DNA of 64,000 nucleotides from Clostridia bacterium (lineage in GTDB: Bacteria; Bacillota_A; Clostridia; Lachnospirales; Cellulosilyticaceae). The position numbers and the translations under genes are program-made. Shown here piece after piece: positions 52,082 to 59,340 of the stretch. The DNA lies in the NCBI GenBank assembly GCA_029239935.1, contig JARBTY010000001.1:1-64000 (forward strand), given 5' to 3'. Position 1 is the first letter of the stretch. Each line of letters opens with the position of its first letter. Below the pieces are notes generated by a model that was given only the letters and a program-made list of their open reading frames with translations, was not told where the DNA came from and ran no database searches.

Positions 52082-53412
52082 AAAATCGTGGGATTTTTAT
52101 TAAGGTATTTACTTATACGATAATCTCTATATTGCTACTTGTCGGCGTGACGGCGGCGCTATTTTCTCAACAGTTTGTGTCATTCTACAGAACGACGCAG
52201 AACAGGCAGATAATAGCTTCATATCGGCCTTTGGTGGAACGGATTCAGAGAAACAATTACAGCGACATTGCTGAACTAGCGCAGCGCTTTTACGAGAACA
52301 ACCAGTCTTTTGAATTCTATATAGCAGATAAAGACGGCAGCTCGATATTCGCCACACCAAACGCCGACACATCGGGCAGTTTTGATGGCGATTTTTACTT
52401 TGTTGTGCATAACGATAAGAACTTTTCCATCATTGCCCAAAGCAGGACGGGTTTAGAATCGTTTTATCGTGATTTAATCGTTCGGGCAATTGCCGTGTTT
52501 GCAGTAATGCTTGTGCTCTGTCTCTCCTGCGCTTATGTCTTTGCGCAGCAGATGACAAAACCAATCAAGCGCCTCGTGGACAGTGCCAGGAGGATGGCCA
52601 ATCTCGAAGACGTTTCACCCATGCCGGAGCGTAAAGATGAGCTTGGTATATTAGCCCACGACATTCACTCCATGTATGTCAAGATAAAAGAAACCATCTC
52701 AAGATTGGAGGACGAAATCCTGCGGGAGCGCGAGCTGGAGGAAACACAGAGATATTTCTTCTCGGCGGCGTCCCATGAACTGAAAACGCCTATTGCGGCT
52801 ACAAGTGTTTTGTTGGAGGGAATGCTTGAAAATGTAGGTGATTACAAAGACCATCCCAAATATCTGCGTGAATGCATGAAGATGATGGACGCACAGAGCA
52901 GAATAATTTCTGAGATACTGGAGATTGTTAAACTGAATGATGGAAAAATCGCACCCATTCTTGAAAAACTGGACATCAAGAAAACCATTGCTGACATGTT
53001 GCCTAATTTTCAGGCTTTATCTGAGGCAAACGGGCAGCGTATTGCTATGGATATTCCTGACAAGCAGTACTGCCTTGCCGACTACAAAATGCTGACAAAG
53101 GCACTTTCTAACATTATATTGAACGCCGTGCAGAATACGCCCAAAGGGGGTGAGATTCGGATATGGAGCGAGTCTGTCTCAGGCCAATATCGCCTTTGTG
53201 TACTAAACAAAAGGGTGAAGATTGACGATACTGTTCTGCCGAAGCTATTTGAGCCATTCTACCGCGTGGATAAGGCGCGGAGCAGAAAAAGCGGACGGAG
53301 CGGCTTGGGATTAACTATTGTCCAGAAAACACTGGAAGCGATGCACATTGAGTTTGCTTTAGAAAACACCTCGAATGGAGTTCTGTTTTGGATGGACTTG
53401 CCTAAGGCATAA
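52078..53412 (+). CDS. VanS-like sensor histidine kinase
   Basis: A 444-aa membrane kinase. TM1 about 10-30, a short extracellular loop of about 110 residues, TM2 about 140-160, HAMP (QMTKPIKRLVDSARRMANL), HisKA with His233 in AASHELKTPIAAT, and HATPase_c with NIILNAVQNTPKG, LFEPFYRVDKARS and GRSGLGLTIVQKT. This ending is typical of VanS-like kinases. It presumably controls the VanR-like regulator encoded 4 nt overlapping upstream. The signal may be a glycopeptide or another cell-wall antibiotic (inference). Confidence 0.9.
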   Translation: MKNRGIFIKVFTYTIISILLLVGVTAALFSQQFVSFYRTTQNRQIIASYRPLVERIQRNNYSDIAELAQRFYENNQSFEFYIADKDGSSIFATPNADTSGSFDGDFYFVVHNDKNFSIIAQSRTGLESFYRDLIVRAIAVFAVMLVLCLSCAYVFAQQMTKPIKRLVDSARRMANLEDVSPMPERKDELGILAHDIHSMYVKIKETISRLEDEILRERELEETQRYFFSAASHELKTPIAATSVLLEGMLENVGDYKDHPKYLRECMKMMDAQSRIISEILEIVKLNDGKIAPILEKLDIKKTIADMLPNFQALSEANGQRIAMDIPDKQYCLADYKMLTKALSNIILNAVQNTPKGGEIRIWSESVSGQYRLCVLNKRVKIDDTVLPKLFEPFYRVDKARSRKSGRSGLGLTIVQKTLEAMHIEFALENTSNGVLFWMDLPKA

Positions 53413-53435
53413 TGAGCTATAAGGAGAAAAATACA

Positions 53436-53969
53436 ATGAAACAAGACAAACAATACACAATTACAATCATATTATTCTTAATATATATATTGCTATTGAC
53501 AGGAGTCATTCTTTTTAAGCTGCCATTTTATTCTGCTGAGATATCAGACGGAATACGAGTAATCAACCTGATTCCGCTTAAGGGGTCATTGGATCAAAAC
53601 GGCATTATTGATTCAAGAGAGATTATTCAAAACATATTTATTTTTATACCGTTGGGCATCTATATACACATGCTAAAAAGCGAATGGCCTTTTATGAAAA
53701 AAACTTTCGCAGTCACTGGTTTAACCTTATCGTTTGAAGTTATACAATTTATTTTTACAATGGGAAGAACCGATATAACCGACATACTTGGCAACACGCT
53801 TGGAGGGATAATCGGCATCGGTATTTATGCTATATTATTAAATATTCTCAAAAGCAGGAGAGTTAAAATTGTAAATATGCTTGCTTTGGTAGTAACGATT
53901 TGCGTAGTATTGCGTTTTGCCCATCTGTTTTATCTCAGTCATTTTGTCATGAGGCGTCTGCACCGCTGA
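53436..53969 (+). CDS. VanZ-family membrane protein
   Basis: A 177-aa protein with four to five predicted TM helices and the VanZ-like pattern: INLIPLKGS (about 44-52), SREIIQNIFIFIPLGIYIHML, LSFEVIQFIFTMGRTDITDILGNTLGGIIG. VanZ gives low-level teicoplanin resistance in Tn1546; many homologues have unknown roles. ATG 53436 is chosen, with AAGGAG upstream; an in-frame ATG at 53412 overlaps the kinase stop and has no site. A strong terminator follows, separating it from vanY. Confidence 0.88.
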   Translation: MKQDKQYTITIILFLIYILLLTGVILFKLPFYSAEISDGIRVINLIPLKGSLDQNGIIDSREIIQNIFIFIPLGIYIHMLKSEWPFMKKTFAVTGLTLSFEVIQFIFTMGRTDITDILGNTLGGIIGIGIYAILLNILKSRRVKIVNMLALVVTICVVLRFAHLFYLSHFVMRRLHR

Positions 53970-53996
53970 TGTAAGCAATCATACTTTATCACCTTT

Positions 53997-54026
53997 ACCG
54001 ACAGGGTTATGCCTGTCGGTTTTTTT
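53997..54026 (+). terminator. Terminator between vanZ-like and vanY-like genes
   Basis: ACCGACAGG (53997-54005) pairs with CCTGTCGGT (54012-54020), followed by six T residues. Confidence 0.9.
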
Positions 54027-54030
54027 GCCT

Positions 54031-54104
54031 CTACACACAAACTACAGACTGACTACAGGGGAAATACAGAGTGGTTTGTCATAATGGAAACCATAACATA
54101 CACT
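54031..54104 (+). promoter_or_regulatory. vanY-like promoter with four 11-bp direct repeats
   Basis: CTACA starts at 54031, 54042 and 54053 and ATACA at 54064, each exactly 11 bp apart. The array ends 7 bp before TTGTCA (54076-54081), which is 17 bp from TACACT (54099-54104). One repeat per helical turn directly upstream of -35 is the arrangement used by OmpR-family activators, so the VanR-like protein probably binds here. Confidence 0.75.
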
Positions 54105-54125
54105 CTAGACGAGGAGGTAACTATA

Positions 54126-54932
54126 TTGAAACGTAACCGTAAAGTCAATCGATTGAAACGCTTTATTTATATTGGAGAGATTCTTTTAGTATTATGCGTG
54201 TGGATGGTTTCTTTGGTGAGATATGCTGATTCGGAATGCGATATGAGCGTACCGAATGAGAGTGTGCAATCAAGAGATGAAGCGCTGACAGAGAGTCTCA
54301 CTGAGAGTGCATTGCCTACGTTACCTACGAGAGAACCACGTGAGAGCGCACTGCCTGCGAGCGAGTCATCAGCAAGCGTCACGTATACAAGCAAGTCATC
54401 GAAAGACGTTTTGCTTGTAAACACCGAAAATCCTCTGCCAGAAGATTTTCACCCTGAAAATCTTGTAAATCTTTATATTCAAAGAAATAAGCATTTTCAG
54501 TTGGCGAAAGCTGACATTGAAGTTTGTGAAACTGTTTTTGATTCAATGGAGGCAATGTTTGCAGCAGCACAGAGTGACAGTGTGAGTGGCTTCATTATTA
54601 CCAGCGGATATCGTTCGTATGAAGAACAAAAAGAGATTTACTCAAAAACCACAGACGGAACTGCGGCAAAACCTGGCACAAGTGAGCATGAAACCGGACT
54701 TGCCTTTGACGTGACAGCGATGGGTAATGAAAATTTTGAATTAACCCCACAGTTTGAGTGGCTCTCCAAGCATTGTGCAGAGTATGGGTTTGTTATCCGC
54801 TATCCGAAAGGCATGGAGGATGTGACGGGCTACCCGTATGAACCGTGGCATTATCGCTATGTAGGAGTACCATACGCAAAAGAGATTATGGATGAGAGTA
54901 TTACGTTGGAAGAATATCAGGAGCAACATTGA
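54126..54932 (+). CDS. VanY-like D-alanyl-D-alanine carboxypeptidase
   Basis: A 268-aa membrane-anchored zinc peptidase that trims terminal D-Ala from peptidoglycan precursors. A basic start, a TM helix (about 11-32), a Ser/Glu-rich repeat linker (SLTESAL, ALPASES), then the VanY domain (about 105-268) with SGYRSYEEQKEIY, the zinc ligands in GTSEHETGLAFDVT (His, Asp) and EPWHYRYVG (Glu, His). TTG 54126 is chosen because GAGGAGG lies 8 nt upstream; an ATG at 54009 lies in the terminator and ATG 54084 lies in the promoter spacer. Own inducible-type promoter. Confidence 0.9.
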   Translation: MKRNRKVNRLKRFIYIGEILLVLCVWMVSLVRYADSECDMSVPNESVQSRDEALTESLTESALPTLPTREPRESALPASESSASVTYTSKSSKDVLLVNTENPLPEDFHPENLVNLYIQRNKHFQLAKADIEVCETVFDSMEAMFAAAQSDSVSGFIITSGYRSYEEQKEIYSKTTDGTAAKPGTSEHETGLAFDVTAMGNENFELTPQFEWLSKHCAEYGFVIRYPKGMEDVTGYPYEPWHYRYVGVPYAKEIMDESITLEEYQEQH

Positions 54933-55024
54933 GGAGATCTGTCTGCTGATGAAGAAAGATTTATTTTACAAGGTTCTGCACCTTCATTCATAAGTAAATG
55001 TTAGCGTGTTTTAAGAGAAAATGT

Positions 55025-55067
55025 AAAAATCCTCTATCCCTTCGTTATCAAGGATAGGTGGATTTTT
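55025..55067 (+). terminator. Terminator after vanY-like gene
   Basis: AAAAATCC (55025-55032) pairs with GGATTTTT (55060-55067), with an inner CTATCC/GGATAG stem. The T residues of the right arm serve as the tail. Confidence 0.75.
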
Positions 55068-55087
55068 CTATTTTAGTATATAGCATA

Positions 55088-55161
55088 TTGACAATACTAC
55101 TACTGCGTGATACTATATAGTGGTAGTAAGTAATACTGAATATAAGTAACACTAGATAGTG
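55088..55161 (+). promoter_or_regulatory. Promoter and operators of padR-DUF1048 operon
   Basis: TTGACA (55088-55093) and TACTAT (55111-55116) have a 17-bp spacer. The palindrome ACTATATAGT (55112-55121) covers the -10 box, and a second dyad CACTAGATAGTG (55150-55161) sits next to the ribosome site. Both share the ACTA..TAGT core, fitting self-repression by the PadR protein. Confidence 0.7.
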
Positions 55162-55175
55162 GAGAGGTGATTAAG

Positions 55176-55499
55176 TTGGAAAATATTACAGAAATGTTAA
55201 AGGGTGTACTAGAAGGCTGCGTCCTTGAAATCATAAGCCACGAGGAAACCTATGGTTACGAGATCACGCGACGGCTGAATGCCCTCGGATTTTCAGACGT
55301 TGTGGATGGGACAGTTTACACCATTTTGGTGCGGCTTGAGAAGAATAAACTCGTGAACATAGAAAAAAAACCATCCGATATGGGGCCACCGCGAAAGTTT
55401 TTTACGCTCAACAGCGCGGGGCGTGAGGAGCTGAGGAGGTTCTGGGAAAGATGGGAATTCGTATCATCAAAAATTAACGAGTTAAAGGAGAGGAAATAA
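55176..55499 (+). CDS. PadR family transcriptional regulator
   Basis: A 107-aa short PadR repressor consisting of the winged helix and a short C-terminal helix. Motifs: ENITEMLKGVLEGCVLEIISHEETYGYEITRRL (start to about 33; seen in two overlapping stretches), then VDGTVYTILVRLEKNKLV and PPRKFFTLNSAG. TTG 55176 is preferred because GGAGAGG lies 8 nt upstream and family members start at this point; GTG 55167 is an alternative. It overlaps the next gene by one base. The operators at 55112-55161 point to autoregulation. Confidence 0.9.
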   Translation: MENITEMLKGVLEGCVLEIISHEETYGYEITRRLNALGFSDVVDGTVYTILVRLEKNKLVNIEKKPSDMGPPRKFFTLNSAGREELRRFWERWEFVSSKINELKERK

Positions 55500-55846
55500 T
55501 GAATTTCTGGGAAAAAATCACAGGAAGCGACATGACTAAAGAATGGAAAACTTTTGAATCGCGAGCCAAAATGCTGCCGGATGATTATCAAGCCGCATGG
55601 GAAAATATTAATGCCAATCTTTGGCTGCACTCAGATTTCACCGGTCGCAACCTCATACCAATGCTTGACGGTGTGCTTGGACTGCTCGAAGAAACGGCTG
55701 CGGACGGTCAGAGTGTCCAAGAAGTTTTGGGTGACGATATCAAAGGCTTCTGTTTGGCGCTGGTCGGCGAAGAAGGGGCAAAGTCTTTTCGCGACAAGTG
55801 GCGGGAGCAACTTAACAATAATATCACTAAAAAATTAGGTAAATAG
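55499..55846 (+). CDS. DUF1048 family protein (first copy)
   Basis: A 115-aa protein with an N-terminal WEKITGSDMTKEWKTFESR, a central MLPDDYQAAWENI, and a GVLGLLEETAADGQSVQEVLGDDIKGFC helix pair, matching the DUF1048 family (all-alpha, no known activity). No TM helix or catalytic motif. Its ATG shares a base with the PadR stop. DUF1048 genes are usually found right after short PadR regulators, often in pairs, as here. The composition is richer in GC than the flanking genes. Confidence 0.85.
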   Translation: MNFWEKITGSDMTKEWKTFESRAKMLPDDYQAAWENINANLWLHSDFTGRNLIPMLDGVLGLLEETAADGQSVQEVLGDDIKGFCLALVGEEGAKSFRDKWREQLNNNITKKLGK

Positions 55847-55855
55847 GAGGATGAA

Positions 55856-56206
55856 ATGAGAATACAAGATATCATCGAAGGCAAAAAAGAGTGGCGAGCG
55901 CACATGGCGCGTGTCAAAGCGCTCCCGAAAGATTATCTGATTGTTTATAAAGAAATTCAAAAATACTTCTATAAGGTTGGCCCTGCTGAGCTAACCGACG
56001 GGATAGATTTACTCTCGGGAATTATCGATCTTTTTGAAGAGGGGGCGGCCTTGGGGAAAGGCGTGCTCGAAGTAACGGGCAGTGATGTAGCGGCTTTCTG
56101 CGACGAACTAATCAAAGATTCAAAAACTTACGCTGACATCTATCAAGAATCTGTTGGCCAAGAAGTTAACAAGGCAATAAAAAACGTTACTGAGAAGACA
56201 AAGTAA
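55856..56206 (+). CDS. DUF1048 family protein (second copy)
   Basis: A 116-aa paralogue of the preceding protein, with the same order of features: KKEWRAHMARVKALPKDY, then a DLLSGIIDLFEEGAALGKGVLEVTGSD segment and AAFCDELIKD. AGGAGG precedes the ATG. The two copies differ greatly in sequence, so they are old duplicates and may form a hetero-oligomer (inference). Confidence 0.85.
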   Translation: MRIQDIIEGKKEWRAHMARVKALPKDYLIVYKEIQKYFYKVGPAELTDGIDLLSGIIDLFEEGAALGKGVLEVTGSDVAAFCDELIKDSKTYADIYQESVGQEVNKAIKNVTEKTK

Positions 56207-56245
56207 AAGAAAGCGGTGAAGGGATTTTGCTTAATTGTATAGGTA

Positions 56246-56347
56246 TTATGTTCTCACGAACTTTGTGTAATACCCATAGCTGACAACTACTGAAGCTAGC
56301 TGAATTGCACATGCAGCAAACCCAACAAAAGTGAAAATTCCATTAAT
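56246..56347 (-). CDS. Possible 33-aa membrane peptide after the methyltransferase stop
   Basis: In the same frame as the methyltransferase and directly after its TAG, 33 codons run to a TAA: GIFTFVGFAACAIQLASVVV is a clear hydrophobic helix followed by SYGYYTKFVRT. There is no ATG, GTG or TTG at its start; ATT follows a GGAGG at about 6 nt. It could be a small protein with a rare ATT start, a stop-codon relic, or the tail of a truncated gene. An ATG at 56342 in another frame gives only 15 codons. Confidence 0.3.
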   Translation of the reverse strand: MNGIFTFVGFAACAIQLASVVVSYGYYTKFVRT

Positions 56348-56950
56348 CTATTCCTCCACTTTAACAGCTAAAACGGTATATATAGCATCGTTTATTTTAG
56401 CCTTCTTTGCAACTTTAAACCCAATGGACTCCAGTGCTCTTTCAAGTTCATCTGAGCCAATACGAATGGACATAGGCGGCCCTTCTATTATCTTCTCGTC
56501 CTTTTCATACTCTAGACATAGCAAGTGTCCCCCTGTTTTAAGTACCTCGTATACCTTGGTGAGGGCCTTAGAGAGCGAACCAACTTCATGGAGTATTAAG
56601 GACGCCATAGTAAAGTCAATACTGTTATTTTGAAGGCTTAAGTCTTCAAGATAGTCTTGAATCAGTTCAATATTATGAAGACCTTTTTCTTTTGCCTTTT
56701 CTTCTATGACGCTGAGCATGCGCCTATCAGAGTCCAGGGCGTATACTTTGCTGGACGTGCGCTCTGCCATAGGAATTGTAAAAAAACCTGAACCAGCGCC
56801 TACATCGAGTAAAGTATGGTCTTTTTGAATTGGCATTTGACAAATAAGCGCTTCAGGTGGTATGAGTGTCTCCCTTTGCTTGCTGTCTAAAAAGGCTATT
56901 TTGTTTAGAAATTTTTGATCCTGTGGGTGGTGCTGTTGCATATGATTCAT
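56348..56950 (-). CDS. Class I SAM-dependent methyltransferase
   Basis: A 200-aa cytoplasmic methyltransferase of the UbiE/Methyltransf_11 type. SAM-binding motif I is LLDVGAGSGFFTIPMA (about 49-64), then YALDSDRRML, and motif IV/V in DFTMASLILHEVGSLSKAL and GGHLLCLEYEK. The N-terminal MNHMQQHHPQDQKFLN is His-rich. The substrate is unknown; related genes next to Rrf2 or ArsR regulators often act on arsenic, quinones or small molecules. Here it follows an Rrf2 gene by 91 bp in the same direction. Confidence 0.85.
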   Translation of the reverse strand: MNHMQQHHPQDQKFLNKIAFLDSKQRETLIPPEALICQMPIQKDHTLLDVGAGSGFFTIPMAERTSSKVYALDSDRRMLSVIEEKAKEKGLHNIELIQDYLEDLSLQNNSIDFTMASLILHEVGSLSKALTKVYEVLKTGGHLLCLEYEKDEKIIEGPPMSIRIGSDELERALESIGFKVAKKAKINDAIYTVLAVKVEE

Positions 56951-57041
56951 AAAAACCCTCCTATTAAATATATTGTAGACTATAAATATCTATGATTATA
57001 TTAAAAAATAAGCAGCTACGTTACTGCTTATAATAACTAGC

Positions 57042-57428
57042 TCATTTTTGAACAATATCATAAATGAGTTTTTCTTTAAGATGATTCACCATTTTCTCTT
57101 CGGATTCTCTCATGACCCCCTCAATGCGACAAGCGTGATTTTCACCCATTTCACAGGTGAAAAGCGCCCCGCTGCCTTCAATAGCTTGAATGACGTCATA
57201 AAAGCTTATTTCGGTCTTAGGTTTTCTAAGACTATAACCTCCATTCACCCCAGGTGTAGACTGAATGAGGTCCGCCTTCACCAGCTGCGTTAGAATCTTA
57301 GACAAGTAGGTAGGTGATATATTCATGTGACTAGCTAGTGGCTGCAGACTTAAGTTGTCATTGCCTTCTTGCGTAACAAAATAGGCCATGATATGCAAGG
57401 CATAATTCGTTGCTTTAGTATATTTCAC
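57042..57428 (-). CDS. Rrf2 family transcriptional regulator
   Basis: A 128-aa winged-helix regulator. MKYTKATNYALHIMAYF starts the fold; the wing and recognition helix are in ISPTYLSKILTQLVKADLI and GVNGGYSLRKP. Two cysteines (Cys92 and Cys100) lie where IscR/NsrR have three, so a full Fe-S ligand set is not present; it may be a cluster-free type like YwnA/CymR or a thiol sensor. GGAGG precedes the ATG on the minus strand. It probably controls the methyltransferase gene downstream. Confidence 0.9.
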   Translation of the reverse strand: MKYTKATNYALHIMAYFVTQEGNDNLSLQPLASHMNISPTYLSKILTQLVKADLIQSTPGVNGGYSLRKPKTEISFYDVIQAIEGSGALFTCEMGENHACRIEGVMRESEEKMVNHLKEKLIYDIVQK

Positions 57429-57583
57429 GGGTTTCCTCCAAAAAGATATTATAGAGTGTATTTATCTGTTATTGTATGTGATAAATTTTGTTTTGTCAAT
57501 AATTATTTATGCTAATATATGAAAGTGCCATTGATATTAAAAATATTTAAACCCTCCACTGTCGCACTAGGGTTTTGGGTGTA

Positions 57584-57592
57584 TGCTATAAT
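57584..57592 (+). promoter_or_regulatory. Extended -10 promoter of double-MerR gene
   Basis: TGCTATAAT (57584-57592 region) is an extended -10 box; no good -35 is seen 17 bp upstream. The start would be near 57599, giving a short leader. Confidence 0.5.
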
Positions 57593-57630
57593 AAGAAATA
57601 CAATTTGGGAACCAAAGGAGGAGGTGTGGG

Positions 57631-58365
57631 GTGAGAACCTATAGTACTTCTGAAATTGCCAGGATAATGGGGATACATCCAAACACTATAATGCTATATG
57701 AGAAATGGGGCTATATAGCGCCTGTTCCAAGAAAAGAAAATGGCTACAGGGTCTATACCGAAACACATCTGGAGCAGATAAAATTGGTAAGAATGTCATT
57801 AAGAAGCGAATTAATTAAATGTTATATGAAGTTTGAAGTTCAAAATATTATAAGAAGTGCAGCACAGGGGGATTTGAAAAAGGCTTTAGAGCTAAGCAGA
57901 GAGTATTTAAAACATATACAAAACGAAAAGAATAATGAACTTAAGGTTATGAAAATAATCCAACAAATATTAAAGAATAATTCTCAGGAAGAAAAAAATA
58001 TTTTACTAAATAGGAATGAAGCCGCAAAAAGGCTGGGGGTTTCAATAAATGTCATTGTGTACTGGGAGAGAAATGGACTTCTTGAAGTACCAAGAAGTAA
58101 AAATGGCTATCGCGTTTATGGGGAGGATGAAATAAAGCAGCTTAGAGTTATTAAAGCCTTGAGGAAGGAAAACTATAGCACACAGTGCATAGGAAGTATG
58201 CTTGGAAATCTGAAAACTAATAGTGAGGAAAATGATATATTTTTATCTGAAGAAACAGAGGATCCGGATGAGGGGCTATTGTCTTCACTGTCTGAGGTTG
58301 AGCGTAATACAAAGGAATTGATTGGTTATATATGTGAGTTAATAAGTAAAAAACAGAATGTTTAA
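57631..58365 (+). CDS. Regulator with two MerR helix-turn-helix domains
   Basis: A 244-aa protein with two MerR-type winged helices in one chain. The first starts with YSTSEIARIMGIHPNTIMLY (residues 3-22) with wing ENGYRVYTETHLEQI. The second starts with LNRNEAAKRLGVSINVIVYW (about 127-146) with wing KNGYRVYGEDEIKQL. A helical linker (about 70-120) separates them, and an acidic region leads to a short C-terminal helix. The usual effector domain is missing. GGAGGAGG precedes the GTG. The DUF6273-like gene 18 bp downstream is the probable target or partner. Confidence 0.85.
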   Translation: MRTYSTSEIARIMGIHPNTIMLYEKWGYIAPVPRKENGYRVYTETHLEQIKLVRMSLRSELIKCYMKFEVQNIIRSAAQGDLKKALELSREYLKHIQNEKNNELKVMKIIQQILKNNSQEEKNILLNRNEAAKRLGVSINVIVYWERNGLLEVPRSKNGYRVYGEDEIKQLRVIKALRKENYSTQCIGSMLGNLKTNSEENDIFLSEETEDPDEGLLSSLSEVERNTKELIGYICELISKKQNV

Positions 58366-58383
58366 GATAAAAGGATGAGTGCT

Positions 58384-59097
58384 ATGAATAAAGAAAAAAA
58401 GACTAGTGAATCAAACTTGGAAGTGCAAAAGACTATGCAAAATGCAAAACCTGGAGAAATCATTACTTTCGGTACTTATCCAGAGACTGCAGATGGAAAT
58501 GATGTAACACCGATTAAGTGGCGGGTACTGCAAAATTCAGGGAGTGAACTGTTCATTTTGAGCGAGGACATTTTGGACTGCAAGCGGTATCACGGCAAGT
58601 CCGCGGATATTAAGTGGCGTGATTGCGTGGATATTACGTGGTATGACTGTGATTTGCGCAAGTGGCTGAACGATGAATTCTATAATACTGCATTCACTGC
58701 CTCAGAAAAGGAGTTTATAAAGACGACTCTTTGCACGGACAACGGAGAAGGCACCCCCGATACAGAGGACAAGGTTTTTTTGCTTAGTGTTAATGAGATA
58801 AAGGATCTATCTGATAAATACGGCAAGGATTTGCGGCGTGCTGGTGGAACGGACTTTGCCAAAATGAAAAAATCTGATGGATGCAGTTTATATGTATATG
58901 ATAAAACGAATAAAGATAACTATATCATCAAAAACGGCGAAGAAGTTGGCTGTTCTTGGTGGTGGCTGAGAACACAAGGAAACAAGCCGACCCGTGCATT
59001 TTTTGTGGGGACAGGCTGCAGTATTCGCAGCTACGCCAATGTCAGTTCTGCCCGTGACGGCGTGCGCCCAGCTTTAAAAATTAATCTTGTTTTATAA
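58384..59097 (+). CDS. DUF6273-like domain protein
   Basis: A 237-aa soluble protein. It contains the typical pattern IKWRVLQNSGSELFILSEDILDC (read in two stretches), DLRKWLNDEFYNTAFTASE, LLSVNEIKDL, then WWWLRTQGN and DGVRPALKINL at the C-terminus. This is the DUF6273 (FGE/lectin-like) module widespread in gut Clostridia, often in surface or effector proteins. There is no signal peptide. ATG 58384 is preferred with AAAGG upstream; ATG 58375 is in frame. Function unknown. Base composition shifts towards GC in the middle, suggesting a recent origin. Confidence 0.75.
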   Translation: MNKEKKTSESNLEVQKTMQNAKPGEIITFGTYPETADGNDVTPIKWRVLQNSGSELFILSEDILDCKRYHGKSADIKWRDCVDITWYDCDLRKWLNDEFYNTAFTASEKEFIKTTLCTDNGEGTPDTEDKVFLLSVNEIKDLSDKYGKDLRRAGGTDFAKMKKSDGCSLYVYDKTNKDNYIIKNGEEVGCSWWWLRTQGNKPTRAFFVGTGCSIRSYANVSSARDGVRPALKINLVL

Positions 59098-59101
59098 AGG
59101 C

Positions 59102-59206
59102 ATGCTGATTTATTTTGAAGAAGCCAAGCTTAAGAAAAAATTGGATTATGCTAATAAACAAGATATAGAGAAGGTAATACTAGTGGGGCAAGATGAAATG
59201 TTTTAG
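59102..59206 (+). pseudogene. Possible fragment of a histidyl-tRNA synthetase-like C-terminus
   Basis: Thirty-four codons read EAKLKKKLDYANKQ and IEKVILVGQDEM. The pattern resembles the anticodon-binding domain of HisRS or its paralogues (lkkqlkyAdk..I.yvviiGedE). The rest of the gene is absent and no ribosome site is seen. I treat it as a relic; the likeness is short and may be chance. Confidence 0.35.
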
Positions 59207-59340
59207 AAGAAGTAAGAAGTATAAAAGTGAACTCATATGTTGTCAGCTCCAATTAGAATAAGAGATTTCTCGTAAAAAAGCTGGTAGAAATCATAGGTGA
59301 TATGGTGATATAATTGAGCCATTAGAGTGGAGGTGTGGCA

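Noticed and set aside
54009..54125. Longer N-terminus for the vanY-like protein
   Set aside because: The ATG at 54009 is inside a strong terminator loop and upstream of the promoter; TTG 54126 has GAGGAGG at the right distance.
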